From positions 8,046,934 to 8,110,933 of the forward strand of contig OZ007506.1 of NCBI GenBank assembly GCA_963931865.1: a stretch of DNA of 64,000 nt, given 5' to 3'. The translations under genes were made by a program, and so were the position numbers. The notes under the pieces are model-generated. The model ran no database searches. It saw only the letters and a program-made list of their open reading frames with translations, and was not told where the DNA came from. Of the stretch, positions 13,301 through 27,600 are shown piece by piece; position 1 is the first letter of the stretch, and every line of letters begins with the position of its first letter. This DNA comes from Axinella damicornis (taxonomy: Eukaryota; Porifera; Demospongiae; Axinellida; Axinellidae).

Positions 13301-16300
13301 GCTCTACCTCTGCTCTACCTGGCTCTACCTCTGCTCTACCTGGCTTTTACCTCTGCTCTACCTGGCTCTACCTCTGCTCTACCTGGCTTTACCTCTGCTC
13401 TACCTGGCTCTACCTGGCTCTACCTCTGCTCTACCTGGCTCTACCTCTGCTCTACCTGGCTCTACCTCTGCTCTACCACTGCTCTACCTGGCTCTACCTC
13501 TGCTCTACCTGGCTCTACCTCTGCTCTACCTGCCTCTACCTGGCTCTATATACCTCTGCTCTACCTGGCTCTACCTCTGCTCTACCTGGCTCTACCTCTG
13601 CTCTACCTCTGCTCTACCTGGCTCTACCTCTGCTCTACCTCTGCTCTACCTGGCTCTACCTCTGCTCTACCTCTGCTCTACCTGGCTCTACCTCTGCTCT
13701 ACCTGGCTTTTACCTCTGCTCTACCTGGCTCTACCTCTGCTCTACCTGGCTTTACCTCTGCTCTACCTGGCTCTACCTGGCTCTACCTCTGCTCTACCTT
13801 GCTCTACCTCTGCTCTACCTGGCTCTACCTCTGCTCTACCACTGCTCTACCTGGCTCTACCTCTGCTCTACCTGGCTCTACCTCTGCTCTACCTGCCTCT
13901 ACCTGGCTCTATATACCTCTGCTCTACCTGGCTCTACCTCTGCACTACCTGGCTCTACCTCTGCTCTACCTCTGCTCTACCTGGCTCTACCTCTGCTCTA
14001 CCTCTGCTCTACCTGGCTCTACCTCTGCTCTACCTGGCTCTACCTCTGCTATACCTGGCTCTACCTCTGCTCTACCTGGCTCTACCTCTGCTCTACCTCT
14101 GCACTACCTGGCTCTACCTCTGCTCTACCTCTGCTCTACCTCGCTCTACCTGGCTCTACCTCTGCTCTACCTGGCTCTACCTCTGCTCTACCTGGCTCTA
14201 CCTTTGCTCTACCTGGCTCTACCTCTGCTCTACCTATGCTCTACCAGGCTCTACCTCTGCTCTACCTCTGCTCTACCTGGCTCTACCTCTGCTCTACCTG
14301 GCTCTACCTCTGCTCTACCTGGCTCTACCTCTGCTCTACCTGGCTCTACCTCTGCTCTACCACTGCTCTACCTGGCTCTACCTCTGCTCTACCTGGCTCT
14401 ACCTCTGCTCTACCTGCCTCTACCTGGCTCTATATACCTCTGCTCTACCTGGCTCTACCTCTGCTCTACCTGGCTCTACCTCTGCTCTACCTCTGCTCTA
14501 CCTGGCTCTACCTCTGCTCTACCTCTGCTCTACCTGGCTCTACCTCTGCTTTACCTGGCTCTACCTCTGCACTACCTGGCTCTACCAGGCTTTACCTCTG
14601 CTCTACCTGGCTCTACCTCTGTTCTACCTGGCTCTACCTCTGCTCTACCTGGCTCTACCTGGCTCTACCTCTGCTCTACCTGCCTCTACCTCTGCTCTAC
14701 CTGCCTCTACCTTGCTCTATATACCTCTGCTCTACCTGGCTCTACCTCTGCTCTACCTGGCTCTACCTCTGCTCTACCTCTGCTCTACCTGGCTCTACCT
14801 CTGCTCTACCTCTGCTCTACCTGGCTCTACCTCTGCTCTACCTCTGCTACCTCTGCTCTACCTGGCTCTACCTCTGCTCTACCTGGCTCTACCTGGCTTT
14901 ACCTCTGCTCTACCTGGCTCTACCTCTGCTCTACCTGGCTCTACCTCTGCTCTACCTGGCTCTACCTCTGCTCTACCACTGCTCTACCTGGCTCTACCTC
15001 TGCTCTACCTGGCTCTACCTCTGCTCTACCTGCCTCTACCTGGCTCTATATACCTCTGCTCTACCTGGCTCTACCTCTACCTTTGCTCTACCTGGCTCTA
15101 CCTCTGCTCTACCTTAGCTCTACCTGGCTCTACCTCTGCTCTACCTCTGCTCTACCTGGCTCTACCTCTGCTCTACCTGGCTCTACCTCTGCTCTACCTG
15201 GCTCTACCTCTACTCTACCTGGCTCTACCTCTGCTCTACCTCTGCACTACCTGGCTCTACCTCTGCTCTACTTCTGCTCTACCTCGCTCTACCTGGCTCT
15301 ACCTCTGCTCTACCTTGCTCTACCTCTGCTCTACCTGGCTCTACCTTTGCTCTACCTGGCTCTACCTCTGCTCTACCTATGCTCTACCTGGCTCTACCTC
15401 TGCTCTACCTCTGCTCTACCTGGCTCTACCTCTGCTCTACCTGGCTCTACCTCTGCTCTACCTGGCTCTACCTCTGCTCTACCTGGCTCTACCTCTGCTC
15501 TACCACTGCTCTACCTGGCTCTACCTCTGCTCTACCTGGCTTTACCTCTGCTCTACCTGCCTCTACCTGGCTCTATATACCTCTGCTCTACCTGGCTCTA
15601 CCTCTGCTCTACCTGGCTCTACCTCTGCTCTACTTCTGCTCTACCTGGCTCTACCTCTGCTCTACCTCTGCTCTACCTGGCTCTACCTCTGCTTTACCTG
15701 GCTCTACCTCTGCACTACCTGGCTCTACCTGGCTTTACCTCTGCTCTACCTGGCTCTACCTCTGTTCTACCTGGCTCTACCTCTGCTCTACCTGGCTCTA
15801 CCTGGCTCTACCTCTGCTCTACCTGCCTCTACCTCTGCTCTACCTGCCTCTACCTGGCTCTATATACCTCTGCTCTACCTGGCTCTACCTCTGCTCTACC
15901 TGGCTCTACCTCTGCTCTACCTGGCTCTACCTCTGCTCTACCTGGCTCTACCTCTGCTCTACCACTGCTCTACCTGGCTCTACCTCTGCTCTACCTGGCT
16001 CTACCTCTGCTCTACCTACCTCTACCTGGCTCTATACACCTCTGCTCTACCTGGCTCTACCTCTGCTCTACCTGGCTCTACCTCTGCTCTACCTCTGCTC
16101 TACCTGGCTCTACCTCTGCTCTACCTCTGCTCTACCTGGCTCTACCTCTGCTCTACCTGGCTCTACCTCTGCACTACCTGGCTCTACCTGGCTTTACCTC
16201 TGCTCTACCTGGCTCTACCTCTGCTCTACCTGGCTCTACCTCTGCTCTACCTGGCTCTACCTTTGCTCTACCTGGCTCTACCTGGCTCTACCTCTGCTCT

Positions 16301-19300
16301 ACCTTGCTCTACCTCTGCTCTACCTGGCTCTACCTCTGCTCTACCACTGCTCTACCTGGTTCTACCTCTGCTCTACCTGCCTCTACCTCTGCTCTACCTG
16401 CCTCTACCTGGCTCTATATACCTCTGCTCTACCTGGCTATACCTCTGCTCTACCTGGCTCTACCTCTGCTCTACCTCTGCTCTACCTGGCTCTACCTCTG
16501 CTCTACCTCTGCTCTACCTGGCTCTACCTCTGCTCTACCTCTCCTCTACCTGGCTCTACCTCTGCTCTACCTGGCTCTACCTCTGCTCTACCTCTGCTCT
16601 ACCTGGCTCTACCTCTGCTCTACCTCTGCTCTACCTGGCTCTACCTCTGCTCTACCTCTGCTCTACCTGGCTCTACCTCTGCTCTACCTCTGCTCTACCT
16701 GGCTCTACCTGGCTCTACCTCTGCTCTACCTGGCTCTACCTCTGCTCTACCTGGCTCTACCTCTGCTCTACCTGGCTCTACCTCTGCTCTACCTCTGCTC
16801 TACCTCTGCTCTACCTGGCTCTACCTGGCTCTACCTCTGCTCTACCTGGCTCTACCTGGCTCTACCTCTGCTCTACCTGGCTCTACCTCTGCTCTACCTG
16901 GCTCTACCTCTGCTCTACCTTGCTCTACCTCTGCTCTACCTCTGCTCTACCTGGCTCTACCTCTGCTCTACCTCTGCTCTACCTGGCTCTACCTGGCTCT
17001 ACCTCTTCTCTACCTGGCTCTACCTCTGCTCTACCTGGCTCTACCTCTGCTCTACCTGGCTCTACCTCTGCTCTACCTCTGCTCTACCTCTGCTCTACCT
17101 GGCTCTACCTGGCTCTACCTCTGCTCTACCTGGCTCTACCTGGCTCTACCTCTGCTCTACCTGGCTCTACCTCTGCTCTACCTGGCTCTACCTCTGCTCT
17201 ACCTCTGCTCTACCTGGCTCTACCTCTGCTCTACCTCTGCTCTACCTGGCTCTACCTGGCTCTACCTCTTCTCTACCTCTGCTCTACCTAGCTCTACCTC
17301 TGCTCTACCTAGCTCTACCTCTGCTCTACCTGGCTATACCTGGCTATACCTCTGCTCTACCTGATTCTACCTCTGCTCTACCTGGCTCTACCTCTGCTCT
17401 ACCACTGCTCTACCTGGCTCTACCTCTGCTCTACCTGGCTCTACCTCTGCTCTACCTGGCTCTACCTCTGCTCTACCTGGCCCTACCTCTGCTCTACCTC
17501 TACTCTACCTGGCTCTACCTCTGCTCTACCTCTGCTCTACCTGGCTCTACCTGGCTCTACCTCTGCTCTACCTGGCTCTACCTCTGCTCTACCTGGCTCT
17601 ACCTCTGCTCTACCTCTGCTCTACCTGGCTCTACCTCTGCTCTACCTCTGCTCTACCTGGCTCTACCTCTGCTCTACCTGGCTCTACCTCTGCTCTACCT
17701 GGCTCTACCTGGCTCTACCTCTGCTCTACCTGGCTCTACCTTTGCTCTACCTGGTTCTACCTCTGCTCTACCTGGCTCTACCTCTGCTCTACCTCAGCTC
17801 AACCTGGCTCTACCTCTGCTCTACCTCTGCTCTACCTGGCTCTACCTGGCTCTACCTCTGCTCTACCTGGCTCTACCTCTGCTCTACCTGGCTCTACCTG
17901 GCTTTACCTCTGCTCTACCTGGCTCTACCTCTGCTCTACCTGGCTCTACCTCTGCTCTACCTGGCTCTACCTCTGCTCTACCACTGCTCTACCTGGCTCT
18001 ACCTCTGCTCTACCTGGCTCTACCTCTGCTCTACCTGCCTCTACCTGGCTCTATATACCTCTGCTCTACCTGGCTCTACCTCTGCTCTACCTGGCTCTAC
18101 CTCTGCTCTACCTCTGCTCTACCTGGCTCTACCTCTGCTCTACCTCTGCTCTACCAGGCTCTACCTCTGCTCTACCTGGCTCTACCTCTTCTCTACCTGG
18201 CTCTACCTCTGCTCTACCTGGCTCTACCTCTGCTCTACCTCTGCACTACCTGGCTCTACCTCTGCTCTACCTCTGCTCTACCTCGCTCTACCTGGCTCTA
18301 CCTCTGCTCTACCTGGCTTTACCTCTGCTCTACCTGGCTCTACCTTTGCTCTACCTGGCTCTACCTCTGCTCTACCTATGCTCTACCTGGGTCTACCTCT
18401 GCTCTACCACTGCTCTACCTGGCTCTACCTCTGCTCTACCTGGCTCTACCTCTGCTCTACCTGGCTCTACCTCTGCTCTACCTGGCCCTACCTCTGCTCT
18501 ACCTCTACTCTACCTGGCTCTACCTCTGCTCTACCTCTGCTCTACCTGGCTCTACCTGGCTCTACCTCTGCTCTACCTGGCTCTACCTCTGCTCTACCTG
18601 GCTCTACCTCTGCTCTACCTCTGCTCTACCTGGCTCTACCTCTGCTCTACCTCTGCTCTACCTGGCTCTACCTCTGCTCTACCTGGCTCTACCTCTGCTC
18701 TACCTCAGCTCTACCTGGCTCTACCTCTGCTCTACCTCTGCTCTACCTGGCTCTACCTGGCTCTACCTCTGCTCTACCTGGCTCTACCTCTGCTCTACCT
18801 GGCTCTACCTGGCTTTACCTCTGCTCTACCTGGCTCTACCTCTGCTCTACCTGGCTCTACCTCTGCTCTACCTGGCTCTACCTCTGCTCTACCACTGCTC
18901 TACCTGGCTCTACCTCTGCTCTACCTGGCTCTACCTCTGCTCTACCTGCCTCTACCTGGCTCTATATACCTCTGCTCTACCTGTCTCTACCTCTGCTCTA
19001 CCTGGCTCTACCTCTGCTCTACCTCTGCTCTACCTGGCTCTACCTCTGCTCTACCTCTGCTCTACCTGGCTCTACCTCTGCTCTACCTGGCTCTACCTCT
19101 GCTCTACCTGGCTCTACCTCTGCTCTACCTGGCTCTACCTCTGCTCTACCTCTGCACTTCCTGGCTCTACCTCTGCTCTACCTCTGCTCTACCTCGCTCT
19201 ACCTGGCTCTACCTCTGCTCTACCTGGCTTTACCTCTGCTCTACCTGGCTCTACCTTTGCTCTACCTGGCTCTACCTCTGCTCTACCTATGCTCTACCTG

Positions 19301-21650
19301 GGTCTACCTCTGCTCTACCACTGCTCTACCTGGCTCTACCTCTGCTCTACCTGGCTCTACCTCTGCTCTACCTGGCTCTACCTCTGCTCTACCTGGCCCT
19401 ACCTCTGCTCTACCTCTACTCTACCTGGCTCTACCTCTGCTCTACCTCTGCTCTACCTGGCTCTACCTGGCTCTACCTCTGCTCTACCTGGCTCTACCTC
19501 TGCTCTACCTGGCTCTACCTCTGCTCTACCTCTGCTCTACCTGGCTCTACCTCTGCTCTACCTCTGCTCTACCTGGCTCTACCTCTGCTCTACCTGGCTC
19601 TACCTCTGCTCTACCTGGCTCTACCTGGCTCTACCTCTGCTCTACCTGACTCTACCTTTGCTCTACCTGGTTCTACCTCTGCTCTACCTGGCTCTACCTC
19701 TGCTCTACCTCAGCTCTACCTGGCTCTACCTCTGCTCTACCTCTGCTCTACCTGGCTCTACCTGGCTCTACCTCTGCTCTACCTGGCTCTACCTCTGCTC
19801 TACCTGGCTTTACCTCTGCTCTACCTGGCTCTACCTCTGCTCTACCTGGCTCTACCTCTGCTCTACCTGGCTCTACCTCTGCTCTACCACTGCTCTACCT
19901 GGCTCTACCTCTGCTCTACCTGGCTCTACCTCTGCTCTACCTGCCTCTACCTGGCTCTATATACCTCTACTCTACCTGGCTCTACCTCTGCTCTACCTGG
20001 CTCTACCTCTGCTCAACCTCTGCTCTACCTGGCTCTACCTCTGCTCTACCTCTGCTCTACCTGGCTCTACCTCTGCTCTACCTGGCTCTACCTCTGCTCT
20101 ACCTGGCTCTACCTCTGCTCAACCTGGCTCTACCTCTGCTCTACCTCTGCACTACCTGGCTCTACCTCTGCTCTACCTCTGCTCTACCTGGCTCTACCTG
20201 GCTCTACCTCTGCTCTACCTGGCTTTACCTCTGCTCTACCTGGCTCTACCTTTGCTCTACCTGGCTCTACCTCTGCTCTACCTATGCTCTACCTGGCTCT
20301 ACCTCTGCTCTACCTCTGCTCTACCTGGCTCTACCTCTGCTCTACCTGGCTCTACCTCTGCTCTACCTGGCTCTACCTCTGCTCTACCTCTGCTCTACCT
20401 GGCTCTACCTCTGCTCTACCACTGCTCTACCTGGCTCTACCTCTGCTCTACCTGGCTCTACCTCTGCTCTACCTACCTCTACCTGGCTCTATACACCTCT
20501 GCTCTACCTGGCTCTACCTCTGCTCTACCTGGCTCTACCTCTGCTCTACCTCTGCTCTACCTGGCTCTACCTCTGCTCTACCTCTGCTCTACCTGGCTCT
20601 ACCTCTGCTCTACCTGGCTCTACCTCTGCACTACCTGGCTCTACCTCTGCTCTACCACTGCTCTACCTGGCTCTACCTCTGCTCTACCTGGCTCTACCTC
20701 TGCTCTACCTGCCTCTACCTGGCTCTATATACCTCTGCTCTACCTGGCTCTACCTCTGCTCTACCTGGCTCTACCTCTGCTCTACCTCTGCTCTACCTGG
20801 CTTTACCTCTGCTCTACCTGGCTCTACCTTTGCTTTACCTGGCTCTACCTCTGCTCTACCTATGCTCTACCTGGCTCTACCTCTGCTCTACCTCTGCTCT
20901 ACCTGGCTCTACCTCTGCTCTACCTGGCTCTACCTCTGCTCTACCTGGCTCTACCTCTGCTCTACCTCTGCTCTACCTGGCTCTACCTCTGCTCTACCAC
21001 TGCTCTACCTGGCTCTACCTCTGCTCTACCTGGCTCTACCTCTGCTCTACCTACCTCTACCTGGCTCTATACACCTCTGCTCTACCTGGCTCTACCTCTG
21101 CTCTACCTGGCTCTACCTCTGCTCTACCTCTGCTCTACCTGGCTCTACCTCTGCTCTACCTGGCTCTACCTTTGCTCTACCTGGCTCTACCTCTGCTCTA
21201 CCTATGCTCTACCTGGCTCTACCTCTGCTCTACCTCTGCTCTACCTGGCTCTACCTCTGCTCTACCTGGCTCTACCTCTGCTCTACCTGGCTCTACCTCT
21301 GCTCTACCTGGCTCTACCTCTGCTCTACCACTGCTCTACCTGGCTCTACCTCTGCTCTACCTGGCTCTACCTCTGCTCTACCTACCTCTACCTGGCTCTA
21401 TACACCTCTGCTCTACCTTGCTCTACCTCTGCTCTACTTGGCTCTACCTCTGCTCTACCTCTGCTCTACCTGGCTCTACCTCTGCTCTACCTCTCCTCTA
21501 CCTGGCTCTACCTCTGCTCTACCTGGCTCTACCTCTGCACTACCTGGCTCTACCTGGCTTTACCTCTGCTCTACCTGGCTCTACCTCTGCTCTACCTGGC
21601 TCTACCTCTGCTCTACCTGCCTCTACCTGGCTCTATATACCTCTGCTCTA
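1385..21650. repeat. Left satellite domain marked by TATATA variant units
   Basis: Within the array, a recurrent compound variant (CCACTG, then CTGCCTCTACCTGG followed by CTCTATATACC) appears about 35 times. Examples are near 1403, 1786, 2147, 2532, 3019, 4067, 6587, 7394, 8914, 10650, 12127, 13185, 13548, 13910, 14432, 18050, 18963, 19958, 20723 and 21634. Derived forms (CTCTATACACC, CTCTTTATACC) also occur. Many neighbours are about 360-380 bp apart, which suggests a higher-order unit of that size. I find no copy from about 21.7 kb to the right end, so this subfamily is confined to the left part. Confidence 0.8.
7040..9540. repeat. About 1.5-kb internal duplication in the satellite
   Basis: Rare variants recur in the same order at a constant offset. 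The TATATA unit at 7393 matches 8913, CTTTACC near 7564 matches 9085, and the CTCAACC...CTCAGC pair near 7839 matches 9360, all at about 1,520 bp. An extra copy of the CTCAACC/CTCAGC pair near 8312 implies a further roughly 475-bp duplication. Farther left the offset falls by about one 21-bp unit, consistent with later unit gain or loss. Confidence 0.7.
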
Positions 21651-24600
21651 CCTGGCTCTACCTCTGCTCTACCTGGCTCTACCTCTGCTCTACCTCTGCT
21701 CTACCTGGCTCTACCTCTGCTCTACCTCTGCTCTACCTGGCTCTACCTCTGCTCTACCTCTCCTCTACCTGGCTCTACCTCTGCTCTACCTGGCTCTACC
21801 TCTGCTCTACCTGGCTCTACCTCTGCTCTACATGGCTCTACCTTCGCTCTACCTCTGCACTACCTGGCTCTACCTCTGCTCTACCTCTGCTCTACCTCGC
21901 TCTACCTGGCTCTACCTCTGCTCTACCTGGCTCTACCTCTGCTCTACCTCTGCTCTACCTGGCTCTACCTCTGCTCTACCTCTGCTCTACCTGGCTCTAC
22001 CTCTGCTCTACCTCTGCTCTACCTGCCTCTACCTCTGCTCTACCTCTGCTCTACCTGGCTCTACCTGGCTCTACCTCTGCTCTACCTGGCTCTACCTCTG
22101 TTCTACCTGGCTCTACCTCTGCTCTACCTGGCTCTACCTCTGCTCTACCTCTGCTCTACCTCTGCTCTACCTGGCTCTACCTGGCTCTACCTCTGCTCTA
22201 CCTGGCTCTACCTGGCTCTACCTCTGCTCTACCTGGCTCTACCTCTGCTCTACCTGGCTCTACCTCTGCTCTACCTCTGCTCTACCTGGCTCTACCTCTG
22301 CTCTACCTCTGCTCTACCTGGCTCTACCTGGCTCTACCTCTGCTCTACCTGGCTCTACCTCTGCTCTACCTGGCTCTACCTCTGCTCTACCTGGCTCTAC
22401 CTCTGCTCTACCTCTGCTCTACCTCTGCTCTACCTGGCTCTACCTGGCTCTACCTCTGCTCTACCTGGCTCTACATTGCTCTACCTCTGCTCTACCTGGC
22501 TTTACCTCTGCTCTACCTGGCTCTACCTCTGCTCTACCTCTGCTCTACCTGGCTCTACCTCTGCTCTACCTCTGCTCTACCTGGCTCTACCTGGCTCTAC
22601 CTCTTCTCTACCTCTGCTCTACCTAGCTCTACCTCTGCTCTACCTAGCTCTACCTCTGCTCTACCTGGCTATACCTGGCTATACCTCTGCTCTACCTGAT
22701 TCTACCTCTGCTCTACCTGGCTCTACCTCTGCTCTACCACTGCTCTACCTGGCTCTACCTCTGCTCTACCTGGCTCTACCTCTGCTCTACCTGGCTCTAC
22801 CTCTGCTCTACCTGGCCCTACCTCTGCTCTACCTCTACTCTACCTGGCTCTACCTCTGCTCTACCTCTGCTCTACCTGGCTCTACCTGGCTCTACCTCTG
22901 CTCTACCTGGCTCCACCTCTGCTCTACCTGGCTCTACCTCTGCTCTACCTGGCTCTACCTGGCTCTACCTCTGCTCTACCTGGCTCTACATTGCTCTACC
23001 TCTGCTCTACCTGGCTCTACCTCTGCTCTACCTGGCTCTACCTCTGCTCTACCTCTGCTCTACCTGGCTCTACCTCTGCTCTACCTCTGCTCTACCTGGC
23101 TCTACCTGGCTCTACCTCTTCTCTACCTCTGCTCTACCTAGCTCTACCTCTGCTCTACCTAGCTCTACCTCTGCTCTACCTGGCTATACCTGGCTATACC
23201 TCTGCTCTACCTGATTCTACCTCTGCTCTACCTGGCTCTACCTCTGCTCTACCACTGCTCTACCTGGCTCTACCTCTGCTCTACCTGGCTCTACCTCTGC
23301 TCTACCTGGCTCTACCTCTGCTCTACCTGGCCCTACCTCTGCTCTACCTCTACTCTACCTGGCTCTACCTCTGCTCTACCTCTGCTCTACCTGGCTCTAC
23401 CTTGCTCTACCTCTGCTCTACCTGGCTCCACCTCTGCTCTACCTGGCTCTACCTCTGCTCTACCTCTCCTCTACCTGGCTCTACCTCTGCTCTACCTCTG
23501 CTCTACCTGGCTCTACCTCTGCTCTACCTGGCTCTACCTCTGCTCTACCTGGCTCTACCTGGCTCTACCTCTGCTCTACCTGGCTCTACCTTTGCTCTAC
23601 CTGGTTCTACCTCTGCTCTACCTGGCTCTACCTCTGCTCTACCTGGCCCTACCTCTGCTCTACCTCTACTCTACCTGGCTCTACCTCTGCTCTACCTCTG
23701 CTCTACCTGGCTCTACCTGGCTCTACCTCTGCTCTACCTGGCTCTTCCTCTGCTCTACCTGGCTCTACCTCTGCTCTACATCTGCTCTACCTGGCTCTAC
23801 CTCTGCTCTACCTCTGCTCTACCTGGCTCTACCTCTGCTCTACCTCTGCTCTACCTGGCTCTACCTCTGCTCTACCTGGCTCTACCTCTGCTCTACCAGG
23901 CTCTACCTGGCTCTACCTCTGCTCTACCTTGCTCTACCTCTGCTCTACCTGGTTCTACCTTTGCTCTACCTGGCTCTACCTCTGCTCTACCTCAGCTCTA
24001 CCTGGCTCTACCTCTGCTCGACCTCTGCTCTACGTGGCTCTACCTGGCTCTACCTCTGCTCTACCTGGCTCTACCTCTGCTCTACCTCTGCTCTACCTGG
24101 CTCTACCTCTGCTCTACCGCTGCTCTACCTCGCTCTACCTGGCTCTACCTCTGCTCTACCTGGCTCTACCTCTGCTCTACCTGGCTCTACCTCTGCTCTA
24201 CCTCTGCTCTACCTGGCTCTACCTCTGCTCTACCTCTGCTCTACCTCGCTCTACCTCTGCTCTACCTCTGCTCTACCTGGCTCTACCTCTGCTCTACCTG
24301 GCTCTACCTCTGCTCTACCTGGCTCTACCTCTGCTCTACCTGGCTCTACATCTGCTCTACCTCTGCTCTACCTGGCTCTACCTCTGCTCTACCTCTGCTC
24401 TACCTGGCTCTACCTCTGCTCTACCTCTGCTCTACCTGGCTCTACCTCTGCTCTACCTCTGCTCTACCTGGCTCTACCTCTGCTCTACCTCTGCTCTACC
24501 TGGCTCTACCTCTGCTCTACCTGGCTCTACCTCTGCTCTACCTGGCTCTACCTCTGCTCTACCTCTGCTCTACCTGGCTCTACCTCTTCTCTACCTCTGC

Positions 24601-27600
24601 TCTACCTAGCTCTACCTCTGCTCTACCTAGCTCTACCTCTGCTCTACCTGGCTCTACCTGGCTATACCTCTGCTCTACCTGATTCTACCTCTGCTCTACC
24701 TGGCTCTACCTCTGCTCTACCACTGCTCTACCTGATTTTACCTCTGCTCTACCTGGCTCTACCTCTGCTCTACCACTGCTCTACCTGGCTCTACCTCTGC
24801 TCTACCAGGCTCTACCTCTGCTCTACCTCTGCTCTACCTGGCTCCACCTCTGCTCTACCTCTGCTCTACCTGGCTCTACCTCTGCTCTACCTCTGCTCTA
24901 CCTGGCTCTACCTCTGCTCTACCACTGCTCTACCTGGCTCTACCTCTGCTCTACCTGGCTCTACCTCTGCTCTACCTGGCTCTACCTCTGCTCTACCTCT
25001 GCTCTACCTGGCTCTACTTCTGCTCTACCTCTGCTCTACCTGGCTCTACCTCTGCTCTACCTCTGCTCTACCTGGCTCTACCTCTGCTCTACCTGGCTCT
25101 ACCTCTGCTCTACCTGGCTCTACCTGGCTCTACCTCTGCTCTACCTGGCTCTTCCTCTGCTCTACCTGGCTCTACCTCTGCTCTACCTGGCTCTACCTCT
25201 GCTCTACCTCTGCTCCACCTGGCTCTACCTCTGCTCTACCTCTGCTCTACCTGGCTCTACCTGGCTCTACCTCTGCTCTACCTGGCTCTACCTCTGCTCT
25301 ACCTGGCTCTACCTCTGCTCTACCTCTGCTCTACCAGGCTCTACCTCTGCTCTACCTCTGCTCTACCTGGCTCTACCTCTGCTCTACCTCGCTCTACCTC
25401 TGCTCTACCTGGCTCTACCTGGCTCTACCTCTGCTCTACCTGGCTCTACCTCTGCTCTACCTGGCTCTACCTCTGCTCTACCTGGCTCTACCTCTGCTCT
25501 ACATCTGCTCTACCTGGCTCTACCTGGCTCTACCTCTGCTCTACCTGGCTCTACCTCTGCTCTACTTGGCTCTACCTCTGCTCTACCTGGCTCTACCTCT
25601 GCTCTACCGGGCTCTACCTGGCTCTACCTCTGCTCTACCTGGCTCTACCTCTGCTCTACCTGGCTCTACCTCTGCTCTACCTCTGCTCCACCTGGCTCTA
25701 CCTCTGCTCTACCTCTGCTCTACCTGCCTCTACCTGGCTCTACCTCTGCTCTACCTGGCTCTACCTCTGCTCTACCTGGCTCTACCTCTGCTCTACCTGG
25801 CTTTACCTCTGCTCTACCGGGCTCTACCTGGCTGTACCTCTGCTCTACCTGGCTCTACCTGGCTCTACCTCTGCTCTACCTGGCTCTACCTCTGCTCTAC
25901 CTGGCTCTACCTCTGCTCTACCTCTGCTCTACCTGGCTCCACCTCTGCTCTACCTCTGCTCTACCTGGCTCTACCTCTGCTCTACCTCTGCTCTACCTGG
26001 CTCTACCTCTGCTCTACCTCTGCTCTACCTGGCTCTACCTCTGCTCTACCTGGCTCTACCTCTGCTCTACCTGGCTCTACCTCTGCTCTACCTCTATTCT
26101 ACCTGGCTCTACCTTTGCTCTACCTCTGCTCTACCTAGCTCTACCTCTGCTCTACCTGGCTCTACCTCTGCTCTACCTGGCTCTACCTGGCTCTACCTCT
26201 GCTCTACCTGGCTCTACCTCTGCTCTACCTGGCTCTACCTCTGCTCTACCACTGCTCTACCTGGCTCTACCTCTGCTCTACCTGGCTCTACCTCTGCTCT
26301 ACCTGGCTCTACCTCTGCTCTACCTGGCTCTACCTCTGCTCTACCTCTCCTCTACCTGGCTCTACTTCTGCTCTATCTCTGCTCTACCTGGCTCTACCTC
26401 TGCTCTTCCTCTGCTCTACCTGGCTCTACCTCTGCTCTACCTGGCTCTACCTCTGCTCTACCTGGCTCTACCTGGCTTTACCTCTGCTCTACCTGGCTCT
26501 TCCTCTGCTCTACCTGGCTCTACCTCTGCTCTACCTCTGCTCCACCTGGCTCTACCTCTGCTCTACCTCTGCTCTACCTGGCTCTACCTGGCTCTACCTC
26601 TGCTCTACCTGGCTCTACCTCTGCTCTACCTGGCTCTACCTCTGCTCTATCTCTGCTCTACCAGGCTCTACCTCTGCTCTACCTCTGCTCTACCTGGCTC
26701 TACCTCTGCTCTACCTCGCTCTACCTCTGCTCTACCTGGCTCTACCTGTCTCTACCTCTGCTCTACCTGGCTCTACCTCTGCTCTACCTGGCTCTACCTC
26801 TGCTCTACCTGGCTCTACCTCTGCTCTACCTCTGCTCTACCTGGCTCTACCTGGCTCTACCTCTGCTTTACCTGGCTCTACCTCTGCTCTACCTGGCTCT
26901 ACCTCTGCTCTACCTCTGCTCTACCTGGCTCTACCTCTGCTCTACCTCTGCTCTACCTGGCTCTACCTCTGCTCTACCTCTGCTCTACCTGGCTCTACCT
27001 CTGCTCTACCTCTGCTCTACCTGGCTCTACCTGGCTCTCCCTCTGCTCTACCTGGCTCTACCTCTGCTCTACCTGGCTCTACCTCTGCTCTACCGGGCTC
27101 TACCTGGCTGTACCTCTGCTCTACCTGGCTCTACCTGGCTCTACCTCTGCTCTACCTGGCTCTACCTCTGCTCTACCTGGCTCTACCTCTGCTCTACCTG
27201 GCTCTACCTCTGCTCTACCTCTGCTCTACCTGGCTCTACCTCTGCTCTACCTGGCTCTACCTCTGCTCTACCTGGCTCTACCTGGCTCTACCTCTGCTCT
27301 ACCTGGCTCTACCTCTGCTCTATCTTGCTCTACCTCTGCTCTACCTCTGCTCTACCTGGCTCTACCTCTGCTCTACCTCTGCTCTACCTGGCTCTACCTG
27401 GCTCTACCTCTGCTCTACCTGGCTCTACCTCTGCTCTACCTGGCTCTACCTCTGCTCTACCTCTGCTCTACATGGCTCTATCTCTGCTCTACCTCTGCTC
27501 TACCTGGCTCTACCTCTGCTCTACCTGGCTCTACCTCTGCTCTACCTGGATCTACCTGGCTCTACCTCTGCTCTACCTCTGCTCTACCTGGCTCTACCTG

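Noticed and set aside
13799..22699. An ORF of almost 3,000 codons of GSTSALP/LYLCSTW/LALPLLY repeats, and many similar ones
   Set aside because: The satellite is open in every plus frame by composition. Frames switch at each extra module, the start is TTG rather than ATG, and there is no promoter, exon structure or recognisable domain.
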